Below are positions 1 through 6,638 of a DNA stretch of 11,747 bases, piece after piece. A program made the position numbers and the translations under genes. The notes below the pieces were generated by a model. The model was not told the origin of the DNA. It did no database searches and was given only the letters and a program-made list of their open reading frames with translations. Source of the DNA: CAZQLE01 sp964593905 (GTDB taxonomy: Bacteria; Chloroflexota; Anaerolineae; Anaerolineales; Anaerolineaceae); assembly GCA_964593905.1 (NCBI GenBank), contig CAZQLE010000125.1:1-11747 (forward strand), written 5' to 3'. The stretch's first letter is position 1; every line of letters starts with the position of its first letter.

Positions 1-220
1 GGGTGCGGGTGACGGTAGGGGTGGCCGTTGGCGGCAACGGCTGAAACGCGGTCGGGCTGGTTGTGACGCTCTGCGCGGCGGCCGAAACTGCCGGCAGCAC
101 TGCCGCGGCTGCGCTGTAGCCTGCGGGTAAAAATACCCCGGCCAGGGTCAAAATACCGGCGGTTGTCAGACCGGCCAGCCAGAGTTTCCAGGGCATGCGG
201 GGCATCTTATCTTGCGCCAT
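1..220 (-). CDS. N-terminal part of an exported or membrane-anchored protein of unknown function (cut by window edge)
   Basis: The minus strand is open from an ATG at 220 to the window edge, giving 73 residues without a stop. The start reads MAQDKMPRMPWKLWLAG, then a hydrophobic stretch (about residues 13-34, rich in Leu, Ala, Gly and Thr). An Ala-rich segment and a Thr/Pro-rich tail follow, ending in PPTATPTVTRT. This is the layout of a signal peptide or signal anchor followed by a disordered extracytoplasmic linker, common in Chloroflexota surface proteins. The functional domain lies outside the window, so no function can be given. No good Shine-Dalgarno precedes the ATG. A TGATAAAAT box ends 7 bases upstream, so the mRNA may be leaderless. 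Met6 and Met9 are alternative starts but also lack a ribosome site. The gene diverges from dnaN. Confidence 0.7.
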   Translation of the reverse strand, partial: MAQDKMPRMPWKLWLAGLTTAGILTLAGVFLPAGYSAAAAVLPAVSAAAQSVTTSPTAFQPLPPTATPTVTRT

Positions 221-227
221 ACGCTCT

Positions 228-236
228 ATTTTATCA
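228..236 (-). promoter_or_regulatory. Extended -10 promoter element of the divergent minus-strand gene (possible leaderless start)
   Basis: On the minus strand this reads TGATAAAAT: a TG dinucleotide, one spacer base and TAAAAT (5 of 6 to TATAAT). It ends 7 bases before the ATG at 220, which puts the expected transcription start at or next to the A of the ATG. No convincing -35 hexamer is visible, which is usual for extended -10 promoters. The same arrangement recurs ahead of the ABC-F gene. Transcription start mapping is needed to confirm it. Confidence 0.45.
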
Positions 237-348
237 GGGCTGTAAATAAAGTTCCACAAATCTTTTTTCTCCCCTTCCCGAATCGAGAAGAAGCCGGGGA
301 TGGTTAAAAAATTAGACGCGAATGGTCCTATCACAAAACCCTTTATGA

Positions 349-378
349 CTGGCAAAAATGGGGCGCGTGTTGTATACT
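349..378 (+). promoter_or_regulatory. Probable dnaN promoter
   Basis: TATACT at 373-378 matches 5 of 6 bases of the -10 consensus. CTGGCA at 349-354 matches 4 of 6 of the -35 consensus, with an 18-base spacer. The expected transcription start is near 385, giving an untranslated leader of about 78 bases before the dnaN ATG. This is the best promoter-like pair between the divergent genes in the plus direction. Confidence 0.5.
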
Positions 379-386
379 TTTTCAGA

Positions 387-411
387 AGAGGGATTGTGAT
401 TAATCCCCTCT
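387..411 (+). promoter_or_regulatory. Stem-loop at the 5' end of the dnaN leader
   Basis: AGAGGGATT (387-395) pairs with AATCCCCTCT (402-411), leaving one bulged C and a 6-base loop. The element starts about where the mRNA is expected to begin. It could be a 5'-end stabilising hairpin or a DNA operator. It is not followed by a clean T run, so it does not look like a terminator. The function is unknown. Confidence 0.4.
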
Positions 412-450
412 TTGTCTTACCAAAAACGACCCAAAAAATTTTTGAACCAA

Positions 451-455
451 AGAGG
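451..455 (+). promoter_or_regulatory. Ribosome binding site that fixes the dnaN start
   Basis: AGAGG lies 7 bases before the ATG at 463. This supports the 463 start over an in-frame TTG at 412. The TTG would add 17 residues with no counterpart in beta clamps and would lie just downstream of the leader stem-loop. Confidence 0.75.
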
Positions 456-462
456 TGCGGGC

Positions 463-1590
463 ATGAAAGTATCAGTATCGCAACAACAACTGGCGCACGG
501 GCTGAGCATGGTCTCACGCGCCGTTTCACCACGCAGTACACTGCAAGTGCTCGCAAACATCCTGGTTGCCACCGATGACGGCCGCCTGCGGCTTTCGGCC
601 ACCAATCTTGAACTGGGCATCACCTGTTGGATCGGTGCGCAGATCGGCGAAGAAGGCTCCACCACCGTTCCGGCGCGCACCTTCTCAGACCTGGTCAACG
701 CGCTGCCCAACGATATGGTCACCCTCGACCTGAACAACACCACCCAGACGCTGCGCGTGCGCTGTTTGCAGTCTTCCACCGATATCAAAGGCATCGATGC
801 GCAAGAATTCCCGCCCATGCCGGTGGCCGACCTGAATGACGGCATCGATATGAAGGTCAGCGATCTGAAAGAGATGATTCAGCAGGTGGCTTTTGCCGCC
901 TCATCGGATGAAGCCCGCCCGGTGTTACAGGGTGTCTTCTTGAATGTGGTGGGGAATGAAATTACCCTGGCCGCCACCGACGGCTTCCGCATCTCGGTGC
1001 GCCGCGCCGAACTGGCCGAACCCGTCCCTGCGCCGATGAGCGCCATCATCCCGGCCCGCGCCCTGAACGAACTGGCGCGCATTGCCAGCGACCCCGAACA
1101 GACCGTCAAAATGATCATTCCACCCGGCCGCGGCCAGGTGCTTTTCCATCTCAAAGATGCCGAGCTGGTCTCACAACTGATCGACGGCAACTTCCCCGAT
1201 TACAAAGCCATCGTGCCGCGCAGCTTCAGCAGCACCACCATCCTCACCACCGCAGCCTTCCAGAAGGCCTGCCGCCAGGCCGAGATCATCGCCCGCGACG
1301 GCAATTATGTGGTGCGGCTCAACATTCAGCCCGGCGGGGCTCAGCCCGGCAAGGTTGAAATTACCGCCCAGTCTGAAGAGACCGGTTCGAGCGAAAACTG
1401 CGTCGAAGCCAATGTCGACGGTCAGGGCATGGTCATCGCCTTCAATGTGCGCTTCCTGCGCGAAGTGCTGGATGTGATCAAAACCCCTAGTGTGGCCCTG
1501 TTGACCAACAAAGCCACCGCTCCCGGCATGCTCCAGCCCGTCGGTGACGATCACTTCCGCCATGTGATCATGCCCATGCATCTGGGTTAG
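463..1590 (+). CDS. dnaN: DNA polymerase III beta subunit (sliding clamp)
   Basis: This gene encodes the ring-shaped homodimeric clamp that encircles DNA and tethers the replicative polymerase and other clamp-binding proteins. The product is 375 residues, the normal family length, covering all three clamp folds. The start MKVSVSQQQL is typical. Recognisable family segments are ATDGFRIS (171-178), NFPDYKAIVP (243-252) and the C-terminal PVGDDHFRHVIMPM (359-372), which forms part of the protein-binding pocket region. The ATG at 463 was chosen for its AGAGG ribosome site and N-terminal fit. No dnaA or recF is adjacent: the upstream neighbour is a divergent exported-protein gene and the downstream one an aldo/keto reductase behind a terminator. 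dnaN therefore appears to be a single-gene transcript with its own promoter. Identity is very secure. Confidence 0.97.
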   Translation: MKVSVSQQQLAHGLSMVSRAVSPRSTLQVLANILVATDDGRLRLSATNLELGITCWIGAQIGEEGSTTVPARTFSDLVNALPNDMVTLDLNNTTQTLRVRCLQSSTDIKGIDAQEFPPMPVADLNDGIDMKVSDLKEMIQQVAFAASSDEARPVLQGVFLNVVGNEITLAATDGFRISVRRAELAEPVPAPMSAIIPARALNELARIASDPEQTVKMIIPPGRGQVLFHLKDAELVSQLIDGNFPDYKAIVPRSFSSTTILTTAAFQKACRQAEIIARDGNYVVRLNIQPGGAQPGKVEITAQSEETGSSENCVEANVDGQGMVIAFNVRFLREVLDVIKTPSVALLTNKATAPGMLQPVGDDHFRHVIMPMHLG

Positions 1591-1642
1591 TACTGTGTCA
1601 ACCATCCAAGTCGAGTTTTGCTGCGAAATAGCATTATCTCGT

Positions 1643-1674
1643 TTGACATAGCACTCGGCCCCTCATCACACAAT
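1643..1674 (+). promoter_or_regulatory. Weak promoter candidate upstream of the dnaN terminator
   Basis: A perfect TTGACA at 1643-1648 is followed by CACAAT at 1669-1674 (4 of 6), with a long 20-base spacer. If active, its transcript would begin at about the left arm of the terminator hairpin, so most of it would stop there. It could supply weak read-through transcription of the aldo/keto reductase gene, for which I see no other promoter, or the hexamer may be a chance match. Confidence 0.2.
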
Positions 1675-1675
1675 G

Positions 1676-1715
1676 AATTGGGTGAACCATAAAGCGGGGT
1701 TCACCCAATTTTTTT
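1676..1715 (+). terminator. Rho-independent terminator after dnaN
   Basis: AATTGGGTGAACC (1676-1688) pairs perfectly over 13 bp with GGTTCACCCAATT (1698-1710) around a 9-base loop, followed by a T run through 1715. The polarity is plus: no T run flanks the stem on the minus strand. It ends 27 bases before the next gene, so that gene depends on read-through or on a promoter overlapping the hairpin. Confidence 0.9.
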
Positions 1716-1742
1716 GAAGCCTGCAAAGGAGCTTTCTTCATC

Positions 1743-2789
1743 ATGGATCACCTCATCCCTCGACCGCAGTTTTTCAAGGCCCCGCTCGATATTACTGAAT
1801 ATAACGGCATGCCCTATCTGCAAATGGGCAGCTCGGGGCTGTGGGCCTCAAAGGTGGGCCTGGGCACCTGGAAATTTGGCCGGCCCGAAACCGGAGATCA
1901 GGCGCGGGTGGATCAGCCGACCGCGTTAAAAATCTTTGACCGCGCGCTGGAGCTGGGGGTGACCTTCTGGGATACCGCTCCGCGCTACAACAACGCTTCG
2001 GGCAATTCGGAGCGGGTGATCGGTGAATGGTTTAAGGCCAACCCCGACCAGCGCCGCAATATCGTCATTGCCACCAAAATCTACGGCGGCATGGATGGGC
2101 TGACCCCCAACCACTGCCGTCTCACGCGCGGCAACATCAAAGAATCGGTCTATGCCTCGCTCGAACGGATGCAGATCGAGTGCATTGATCTGTTTTATTT
2201 CCATCACTATGACCCCTTCACCCCGGCCGAAGAGAGTTTTAGCGCCATCGAAGACCTGGTGCGCCAGGACCTGATCCGCTATCTGGCCGTGTCAAACTTC
2301 ACCATCGACCAACTGCGCCTGTATCGCAGCATGGAAAGTGTTTACGGGGTCCGTTCACGGATTCTGGCGGTGCAAAACCAGTTTGATATTTTGCGCAAAG
2401 AACCGGCCGAGTACCCCGGTGTGTTGGCGTATGCCCACAGAGAAAACCTGGCCTTCATTGCCTATAGCCCGCTGGCCGAAGGGTTCCTTACCCGGCGTTA
2501 TCTCGACCCCGCGCGGGTGGGCCCCGGCGACCGCATCTTTGACCAGGGGATGTTCTCTGAGCTAGCCACCCCGGCCAACCTTGAAAAGCTGCAAGCCCTG
2601 GCCCGGCTGGCCGCAGAGTGGGGCATGGAGATCAGCCAGTTGGTGCTGGCCTACACCCTCACCCTGCCCGGCATGGGCCCGCTCATCCCGGCCTCATCCA
2701 GCGTGGCCCAGTTGGAATTAAACGCCCACGTGGGCAGGATTGTGCTTTCGGATGCGCAAAAGCTGGCTGTAAAAGCAATTGTTGGTTAG
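1743..2789 (+). CDS. Aldo/keto reductase family oxidoreductase
   Basis: This is a soluble NADPH-dependent reductase of the (beta/alpha)8-barrel aldo/keto reductase superfamily, which interconverts carbonyls and alcohols. The substrate cannot be read from sequence. The product is 348 residues. The catalytic tetrad is visible: Asp77 and Tyr82 in FWDTAPRYNN, Lys112 in IATKIYGG and His154 in DLFYFHHYDP. Cofactor-site segments follow in the usual order: AVSNF (182-186), QNQFDIL (211-217), YSPLAEGFLT (241-250) and IPASSS (315-320) followed by QLELN. The ATG is preceded by AAAGGAG with 11 bases between, slightly long but adequate. The N-terminus has about 30 residues before the first barrel strand, more than the shortest family members. 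No dedicated promoter is clear downstream of the dnaN terminator. Family is secure; physiological role unknown. Confidence 0.93.
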   Translation: MDHLIPRPQFFKAPLDITEYNGMPYLQMGSSGLWASKVGLGTWKFGRPETGDQARVDQPTALKIFDRALELGVTFWDTAPRYNNASGNSERVIGEWFKANPDQRRNIVIATKIYGGMDGLTPNHCRLTRGNIKESVYASLERMQIECIDLFYFHHYDPFTPAEESFSAIEDLVRQDLIRYLAVSNFTIDQLRLYRSMESVYGVRSRILAVQNQFDILRKEPAEYPGVLAYAHRENLAFIAYSPLAEGFLTRRYLDPARVGPGDRIFDQGMFSELATPANLEKLQALARLAAEWGMEISQLVLAYTLTLPGMGPLIPASSSVAQLELNAHVGRIVLSDAQKLAVKAIVG

Positions 2790-2901
2790 TGGAACGGCCA
2801 CTTTGGATGGTCCATGGCAACAGTGAAACATTGCGAAAGCTTTCTATTTTGCTTCATTTGAAGCGGCGTCGAATTGTTCTGTTTCCAGACTCTTTTTTTT
2901 C

Positions 2902-2908
2902 GGGGGAG
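2902..2908 (+). promoter_or_regulatory. Ribosome binding site that sets the start of the RCC1-repeat protein
   Basis: GGGGGAG ends 6 bases before the ATG at 2915. The reading frame is open upstream to 2618, inside the aldo/keto reductase gene. Only the 2915 ATG combines a strong ribosome site with a signal peptide directly after it. Confidence 0.8.
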
Positions 2909-2914
2909 AAAATC

Positions 2915-5900
2915 ATGCATATCCATCTTAACCTGTCTGCCCTGCTAAAAAACTGGCCGCAGCGAGTGCAAAAAGCCTTGTCTACCCTCTTAATGATCGC
3001 GTTTCTGGCTGGCAATGGGCTGACAGCCGTCCGGGCCGAGAGCGCACACCAAGAGCCTTCCGGCCGGCCGTTTTCCGACGCGGATGTGCAGGCAGTTTTG
3101 GCGCTCGCGGATGAACTGCTGTATGACACGCACAGCCTGTCGAAGGGCGCGGCTTTGTTCATCGAAAATACCGGTCAGGTGGATGAGCGCGTGCTTTATC
3201 TGGGGCTGGCGCAGGAACAGGTGTTGTGGCTTTTGCGCGACGGTTTCTGGCTGACCTACCGGAATGAAGGAGCTTCCATCCACCTGCGCCTGGGCTTGAG
3301 CGGTGCAAACCCGCAGGCGCAGGTGAGCGGTCTGGGTGCGTGGATGGCGGGTGATCAGCCGGGTTGGGACGGGGTGCATTACGCCGACCTTTACCCCGGC
3401 GTGGATTTGCGAATCGACACTCAGGCAGACGGGTTTGCCTATCGTCTGCTGGCGCGCGATGCGGCCGCAGAAGCGGCGCTCGGCGCTGTGCAGGTGCAGG
3501 CTGCGGCGGGTGATCCGCCGCAGGTGATCGATCACTATTCGCTGCAAAAGCCGTCGGTACAGTTGGTGACCGGCCAGGGTACGTTTGAGCTGCCGCGCAT
3601 CCAGGTGTTACAGAATGTCGACCACCAGACCAGCGCGGGAGTGACCGCCCAGGTGGATCCATTGGGCAGCATCAGCAAAATTGTGGCAGGCTGGGAACAC
3701 ACCTGTGCTTTGACTGACACTGGCGGGGTAAAGTGTTGGGGCCGCAACGAATATGGTCAACTGGGCGACGGAACAACCAGTGCTATCAGCGCGCCAGTCA
3801 GTGTGAACGGGCTGAGCAGCGGGGTGACCGCGCTGGCAGCGGGCTATTCGCATACCTGCGCTTTGACTGACACTGGCGGGGTAAAGTGTTGGGGAAACAA
3901 TGGAACCGGTCAACTGGGCGATGGCACAACCACCAACCGCCATACGCCGGTGGATGTAAGCGGGTTGAGCAGCGGGGTGGCCGCGTTGACGGCAGGCGGT
4001 AACCATACCTGTGCGCTGACCTCGCTTGGCGCGGTAAAGTGCTGGGGCTCTAACGGGTATGGAGAACTGGGTGATGGAACAAATATTGACCAGCATACAC
4101 CGGTGGATGTGAGTGGATTAAGCAGCGGGGTGGCCGCGCTCGGGGTGGGACCGGCAACTTCGGGACATACCTGTGCTTTAACCGATTCTGGCGGAGTAAA
4201 GTGCTGGGGTCTCAATAATTATGGACAGTTGGGCAATGGGACGACCACCTGGAGTAGTGTACCGGTGAACGTGAGCGGGTTAAGCAGCGGAGTGACCATG
4301 ATCACGTTAGGCGGATGGCATACCTGTGCAGTGACCGGTACTGGCGGGGCAAAGTGTTGGGGAAGTAATTTGAGAGGTCAACTCGGCAATGGGTTGTATA
4401 GTCAACGCAGCATACCATTGGATGTGAATAGCCTGAGCAGTGGAGTAGCATCGCTTTCAGCGGGCAACAATCATACCTGTACGGTAACCACTGCGGGTGG
4501 GACAAAGTGTTGGGGTGATAACGACAATGGGCAGTTGGGTGATGGGACGACCACCTGGCGCAGCACGCCGATGGATGTGAGCGGACTCAGCAGCGGGGCA
4601 GCATTGGTTGCAGCGGGTAATAAGCACACCTGTGCATTAACCGTTGTGGGCGGGGTGAAGTGCTGGGGGGTCAATTGGTATGGTCAACTGGGAGATGGAA
4701 CAACCACCTCTCAAACTACACCGGTGGATGTGCTGGGCAGCATGCCGATTAATTACAATGTCGATCTGGGTTTTCACCCAAACCCGGATGGTTACCAGTT
4801 TGAGAATTACGGCGGAGTGAACCTGACCGATTTGACCATTGCCGATATGCGTGAGATGTTTGGGGATGAAGCCGTATGTGCCACCACAACGCCAACCTGT
4901 ATTCCCAAATGGGGTGCGCTTAAGTGGTGGGGAAATCTTCACCTGACCATGATAGGTGGTCATTGTTTTGGGATGGCGGTCACCAGTCTGCGCTTTTTCA
5001 TCAATGATGAAGAGCCACAAGATTTTGAAAGTAGCGCGGCAACAACGTACCAATTACAAAAACCGCCCAGCACAGGGGTACGCAGGTTTATTGCAAATTA
5101 TCATTCGCGACAATTTACCTATCCGGCAATGGATTACCACAATACAGAGTTATTGAAAACGCTACCAGAAATTCTGGAACAACTGAGAGCGGCAATATCA
5201 TCTGGAATGGATCCATATATTCTCGTTTTGTACTATGAAGTTGGACCTTTGGGGTATGCAGGTCATGCCGTAACTCCTTACGCAATTGAAACGGTCAACG
5301 CTGGAATATTTCATGTGAAAGTTTATGATAATGCGTGGCCGGATGATGAAAGCCGGTCAGTGGAGATTAATACCAATAACAATACCTGGTCCTATGATTT
5401 TGGGGGGGAGACAGGTATCAGGACTGGCAGTGCTGGAACGCTTTTCGTAGCCCCTATTTCGCTTTACAATCAGCCATCACAGTGTCGGTGGTGTGAGGAC
5501 TCGGGGAATCCGACTGCATTGATTTGGCCCCAAGGTGATGGCAATCTTTTTGTGGAAAACTCACAGGGGGATCGCCTGGGCGTTCAAGACGGTCAACCAT
5601 TGCAGGAAATTGCGGGTGGTTATCTTGTTCCGATCATTGCCGGTACTGAGCCCGCTCAGCCCATGCTGGTGGTGCCGGCCAATGCGGCTTATACCTACCA
5701 TCTGAGCGGTGAAACACTTACCGAAACCGGACAAATGTCGGTCGATCAGTTCAGCCCGGGGCAGGTGCTCAGTGTTGAAGACATTCCCATGTCGCCCACC
5801 TCCCGCGTCAACCTTTTGGTCGCGGCCGACAGCCGTGCGGTGACTTTTGAAGCAGCGGCTGACCCGGCAAAAGTTAACCTCAAGTTGATCACCGAAACGA

Positions 5901-6514
5901 CCGGCCTCAGCCAGCAGGTGGCTTTTGAGGGCCTCCATATCGAAAACGGCGGTCAGCTCACAGCACAGCTTTTGCCCGACCAGCAGCGGGTTAAGATCGA
6001 TGGCAGCCTGGTGGGGGCTGGACAATATGCTTACAATGTGGATCAAATCACTGCCACCGATACGCTGACCTATCAGCGCTCGGCCATTCCCCTCCTGGCC
6101 GCAGATACACACTACCTGAGCACCGATTTAACCAGCGCTGATCAGCACCTGGTGCTGGAGATTGACTCGGACAGCGATGGTGATATTGATGAGACCAAAA
6201 CCTTGCGCAACCAGAAATGGGACGGCCCGGTTTTTCTTTCACAAAAGACGCTGAACACCACCGCTGCGGCTTCTCCCCTGCTGCTGCTGAGCGGCACCCG
6301 TCCTACACCCTGTGATATCGTTCAGACGTATGTTGGCGAACCCGATGCCAGCGGACGCATTGATGTGGATGTTTATACCCGGCATAGTTCCGGTCGTTAT
6401 TGCATTCAGATGACCGCACCCTTTGAACAAACGGTTTCCATCGAAAACCTGGCGGCGGGCAGTTATACGGTATGGGTTAACGGCGAGCAGGTGGGTGCGT
6501 TGCAGATCGATTGA
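2915..6514 (+). CDS. Exported mosaic protein: DUF7948/SBBP-like domain, seven RCC1 repeats, papain-like domain, beta-rich C-terminus
   Basis: The product is 1199 residues. Residues 1-41 look like a Sec signal peptide (basic start, core STLLMIAFLAGNGLTAV, probable cut after AVRA). Residues 78-235 resemble the N-terminal domain of SBBP-repeat proteins (now DUF7948): ENTGQVDERVLYLG, later WDGVHYADLYPGVDLRID. Residues 256-608 form seven RCC1-type repeats with the core HTCALTDTGGVKCWG and YGQLGDGTT, the number needed for a closed seven-bladed propeller. Residues about 612-850 look like a papain-fold domain, with Cys684 in GGHCFGMA, His784 in YAGHAVTPYAI and Asp805/Asn806 in VKVYDNAWPDD in the expected order. 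The C-terminal 330 residues are beta-rich, with a calcium-type loop DSDSDGDIDE (1084-1093) and a final sandwich-like module. No lipobox, LPXTG or C-terminal anchor is seen, so it is probably secreted. Domain names are from motif recognition, and peptidase activity is inferred. The 125-base gap upstream shows no clear terminator or strong promoter. Confidence 0.85.
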   Translation: MHIHLNLSALLKNWPQRVQKALSTLLMIAFLAGNGLTAVRAESAHQEPSGRPFSDADVQAVLALADELLYDTHSLSKGAALFIENTGQVDERVLYLGLAQEQVLWLLRDGFWLTYRNEGASIHLRLGLSGANPQAQVSGLGAWMAGDQPGWDGVHYADLYPGVDLRIDTQADGFAYRLLARDAAAEAALGAVQVQAAAGDPPQVIDHYSLQKPSVQLVTGQGTFELPRIQVLQNVDHQTSAGVTAQVDPLGSISKIVAGWEHTCALTDTGGVKCWGRNEYGQLGDGTTSAISAPVSVNGLSSGVTALAAGYSHTCALTDTGGVKCWGNNGTGQLGDGTTTNRHTPVDVSGLSSGVAALTAGGNHTCALTSLGAVKCWGSNGYGELGDGTNIDQHTPVDVSGLSSGVAALGVGPATSGHTCALTDSGGVKCWGLNNYGQLGNGTTTWSSVPVNVSGLSSGVTMITLGGWHTCAVTGTGGAKCWGSNLRGQLGNGLYSQRSIPLDVNSLSSGVASLSAGNNHTCTVTTAGGTKCWGDNDNGQLGDGTTTWRSTPMDVSGLSSGAALVAAGNKHTCALTVVGGVKCWGVNWYGQLGDGTTTSQTTPVDVLGSMPINYNVDLGFHPNPDGYQFENYGGVNLTDLTIADMREMFGDEAVCATTTPTCIPKWGALKWWGNLHLTMIGGHCFGMAVTSLRFFINDEEPQDFESSAATTYQLQKPPSTGVRRFIANYHSRQFTYPAMDYHNTELLKTLPEILEQLRAAISSGMDPYILVLYYEVGPLGYAGHAVTPYAIETVNAGIFHVKVYDNAWPDDESRSVEINTNNNTWSYDFGGETGIRTGSAGTLFVAPISLYNQPSQCRWCEDSGNPTALIWPQGDGNLFVENSQGDRLGVQDGQPLQEIAGGYLVPIIAGTEPAQPMLVVPANAAYTYHLSGETLTETGQMSVDQFSPGQVLSVEDIPMSPTSRVNLLVAADSRAVTFEAAADPAKVNLKLITETTGLSQQVAFEGLHIENGGQLTAQLLPDQQRVKIDGSLVGAGQYAYNVDQITATDTLTYQRSAIPLLAADTHYLSTDLTSADQHLVLEIDSDSDGDIDETKTLRNQKWDGPVFLSQKTLNTTAAASPLLLLSGTRPTPCDIVQTYVGEPDASGRIDVDVYTRHSSGRYCIQMTAPFEQTVSIENLAAGSYTVWVNGEQVGALQID
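3680..4738 (+). repeat. Tandem array of seven RCC1-encoding units
   Basis: Seven consecutive coding units of 153 bases (51 residues); the fourth interval is 162 bases because of three extra residues near PATSG. The HTC cysteines are Cys264, 315, 366, 420, 471, 522 and 573, and the partner KCWG cysteines lie exactly 10 residues later in every unit. Units 1 and 2 share a 35-base perfectly identical run (3707-3741 and 3860-3894) offset by exactly 153 bases, including synonymous positions, while later units have drifted. This indicates growth by internal duplication or homogenisation by gene conversion. Confidence 0.9.
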
Positions 6515-6526
6515 GTGTCAGCCGGT

Positions 6527-6579
6527 TGCGCGGGCAGCAGGGGAAGATGACTGGAGGATGGATTTTGTGCCACCGCGCA
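6527..6579 (+). other. Long-range inverted repeat downstream of the RCC1 gene
   Basis: TGCGCGG (6527-6533) can pair with CCGCGCA (6573-6579), extended by GCA/TGC across a two-base bulge, around a loop of about 30 bases. It lies just after the stop at 6514. No T run follows, so it is not a standard intrinsic terminator. It may be an mRNA 3'-end structure or a chance pairing in GC-rich DNA. I see nothing else that would end the RCC1 transcript. Confidence 0.25.
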
Positions 6580-6620
6580 CGATTCACGCCCCTCCTTTCC
6601 CTCCCCGCCGCACCCGCCTG

Positions 6621-6629
6621 TGATATACT
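6621..6629 (+). promoter_or_regulatory. Extended -10 promoter for the ABC-F gene, implying a nearly leaderless mRNA
   Basis: TGATATACT is a TG dinucleotide, one base and TATACT (5 of 6). It ends 9 bases before the ATG at 6639, so the expected transcription start falls within about 3 bases of the start codon. The bases between (TTTGGCGCA) hold no Shine-Dalgarno. No -35 hexamer is evident 17 bases upstream, where the sequence is CTCCCC. This fits an extended -10 promoter and leaderless translation. Confidence 0.55.
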
Positions 6630-6638
6630 TTTGGCGCA

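Noticed and set aside
251..260. GTTCCACAAA as a DnaA box near dnaN
   Set aside because: Aligned to TTATCCACA it has three mismatches and no second copy nearby, so there is no support for an origin.
412..462. TTG at 412 as the dnaN start
   Set aside because: It adds 17 residues absent from beta clamps and has no suitable ribosome site. The ATG at 463 has AGAGG at 7 bases.
2851..2864. GCTTCA-TT-TGAAGC small palindrome between the reductase and the RCC1 gene
   Set aside because: Six-base arms with a two-base centre and no T run: too small to call a terminator, and no known operator is matched.
2618..2914. Possible 99-residue upstream extension of the RCC1 gene
   Set aside because: It overlaps the aldo/keto reductase in another frame, has no family-like content, and would bury the signal peptide. 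The ATG at 2915 has GGGGGAG at good spacing.
2990..3662. Minus-strand open frames opposite the start of the RCC1 gene
   Set aside because: The predicted proteins are rich in Pro, Arg, His and Gln with no motif, and the plus strand encodes a convincing signal peptide and domain.
3680..4738. Regularly spaced repeats resembling a CRISPR array
   Set aside because: Units are 153 bases long, in frame, and encode RCC1 blades. There are no short direct repeats with unique spacers.
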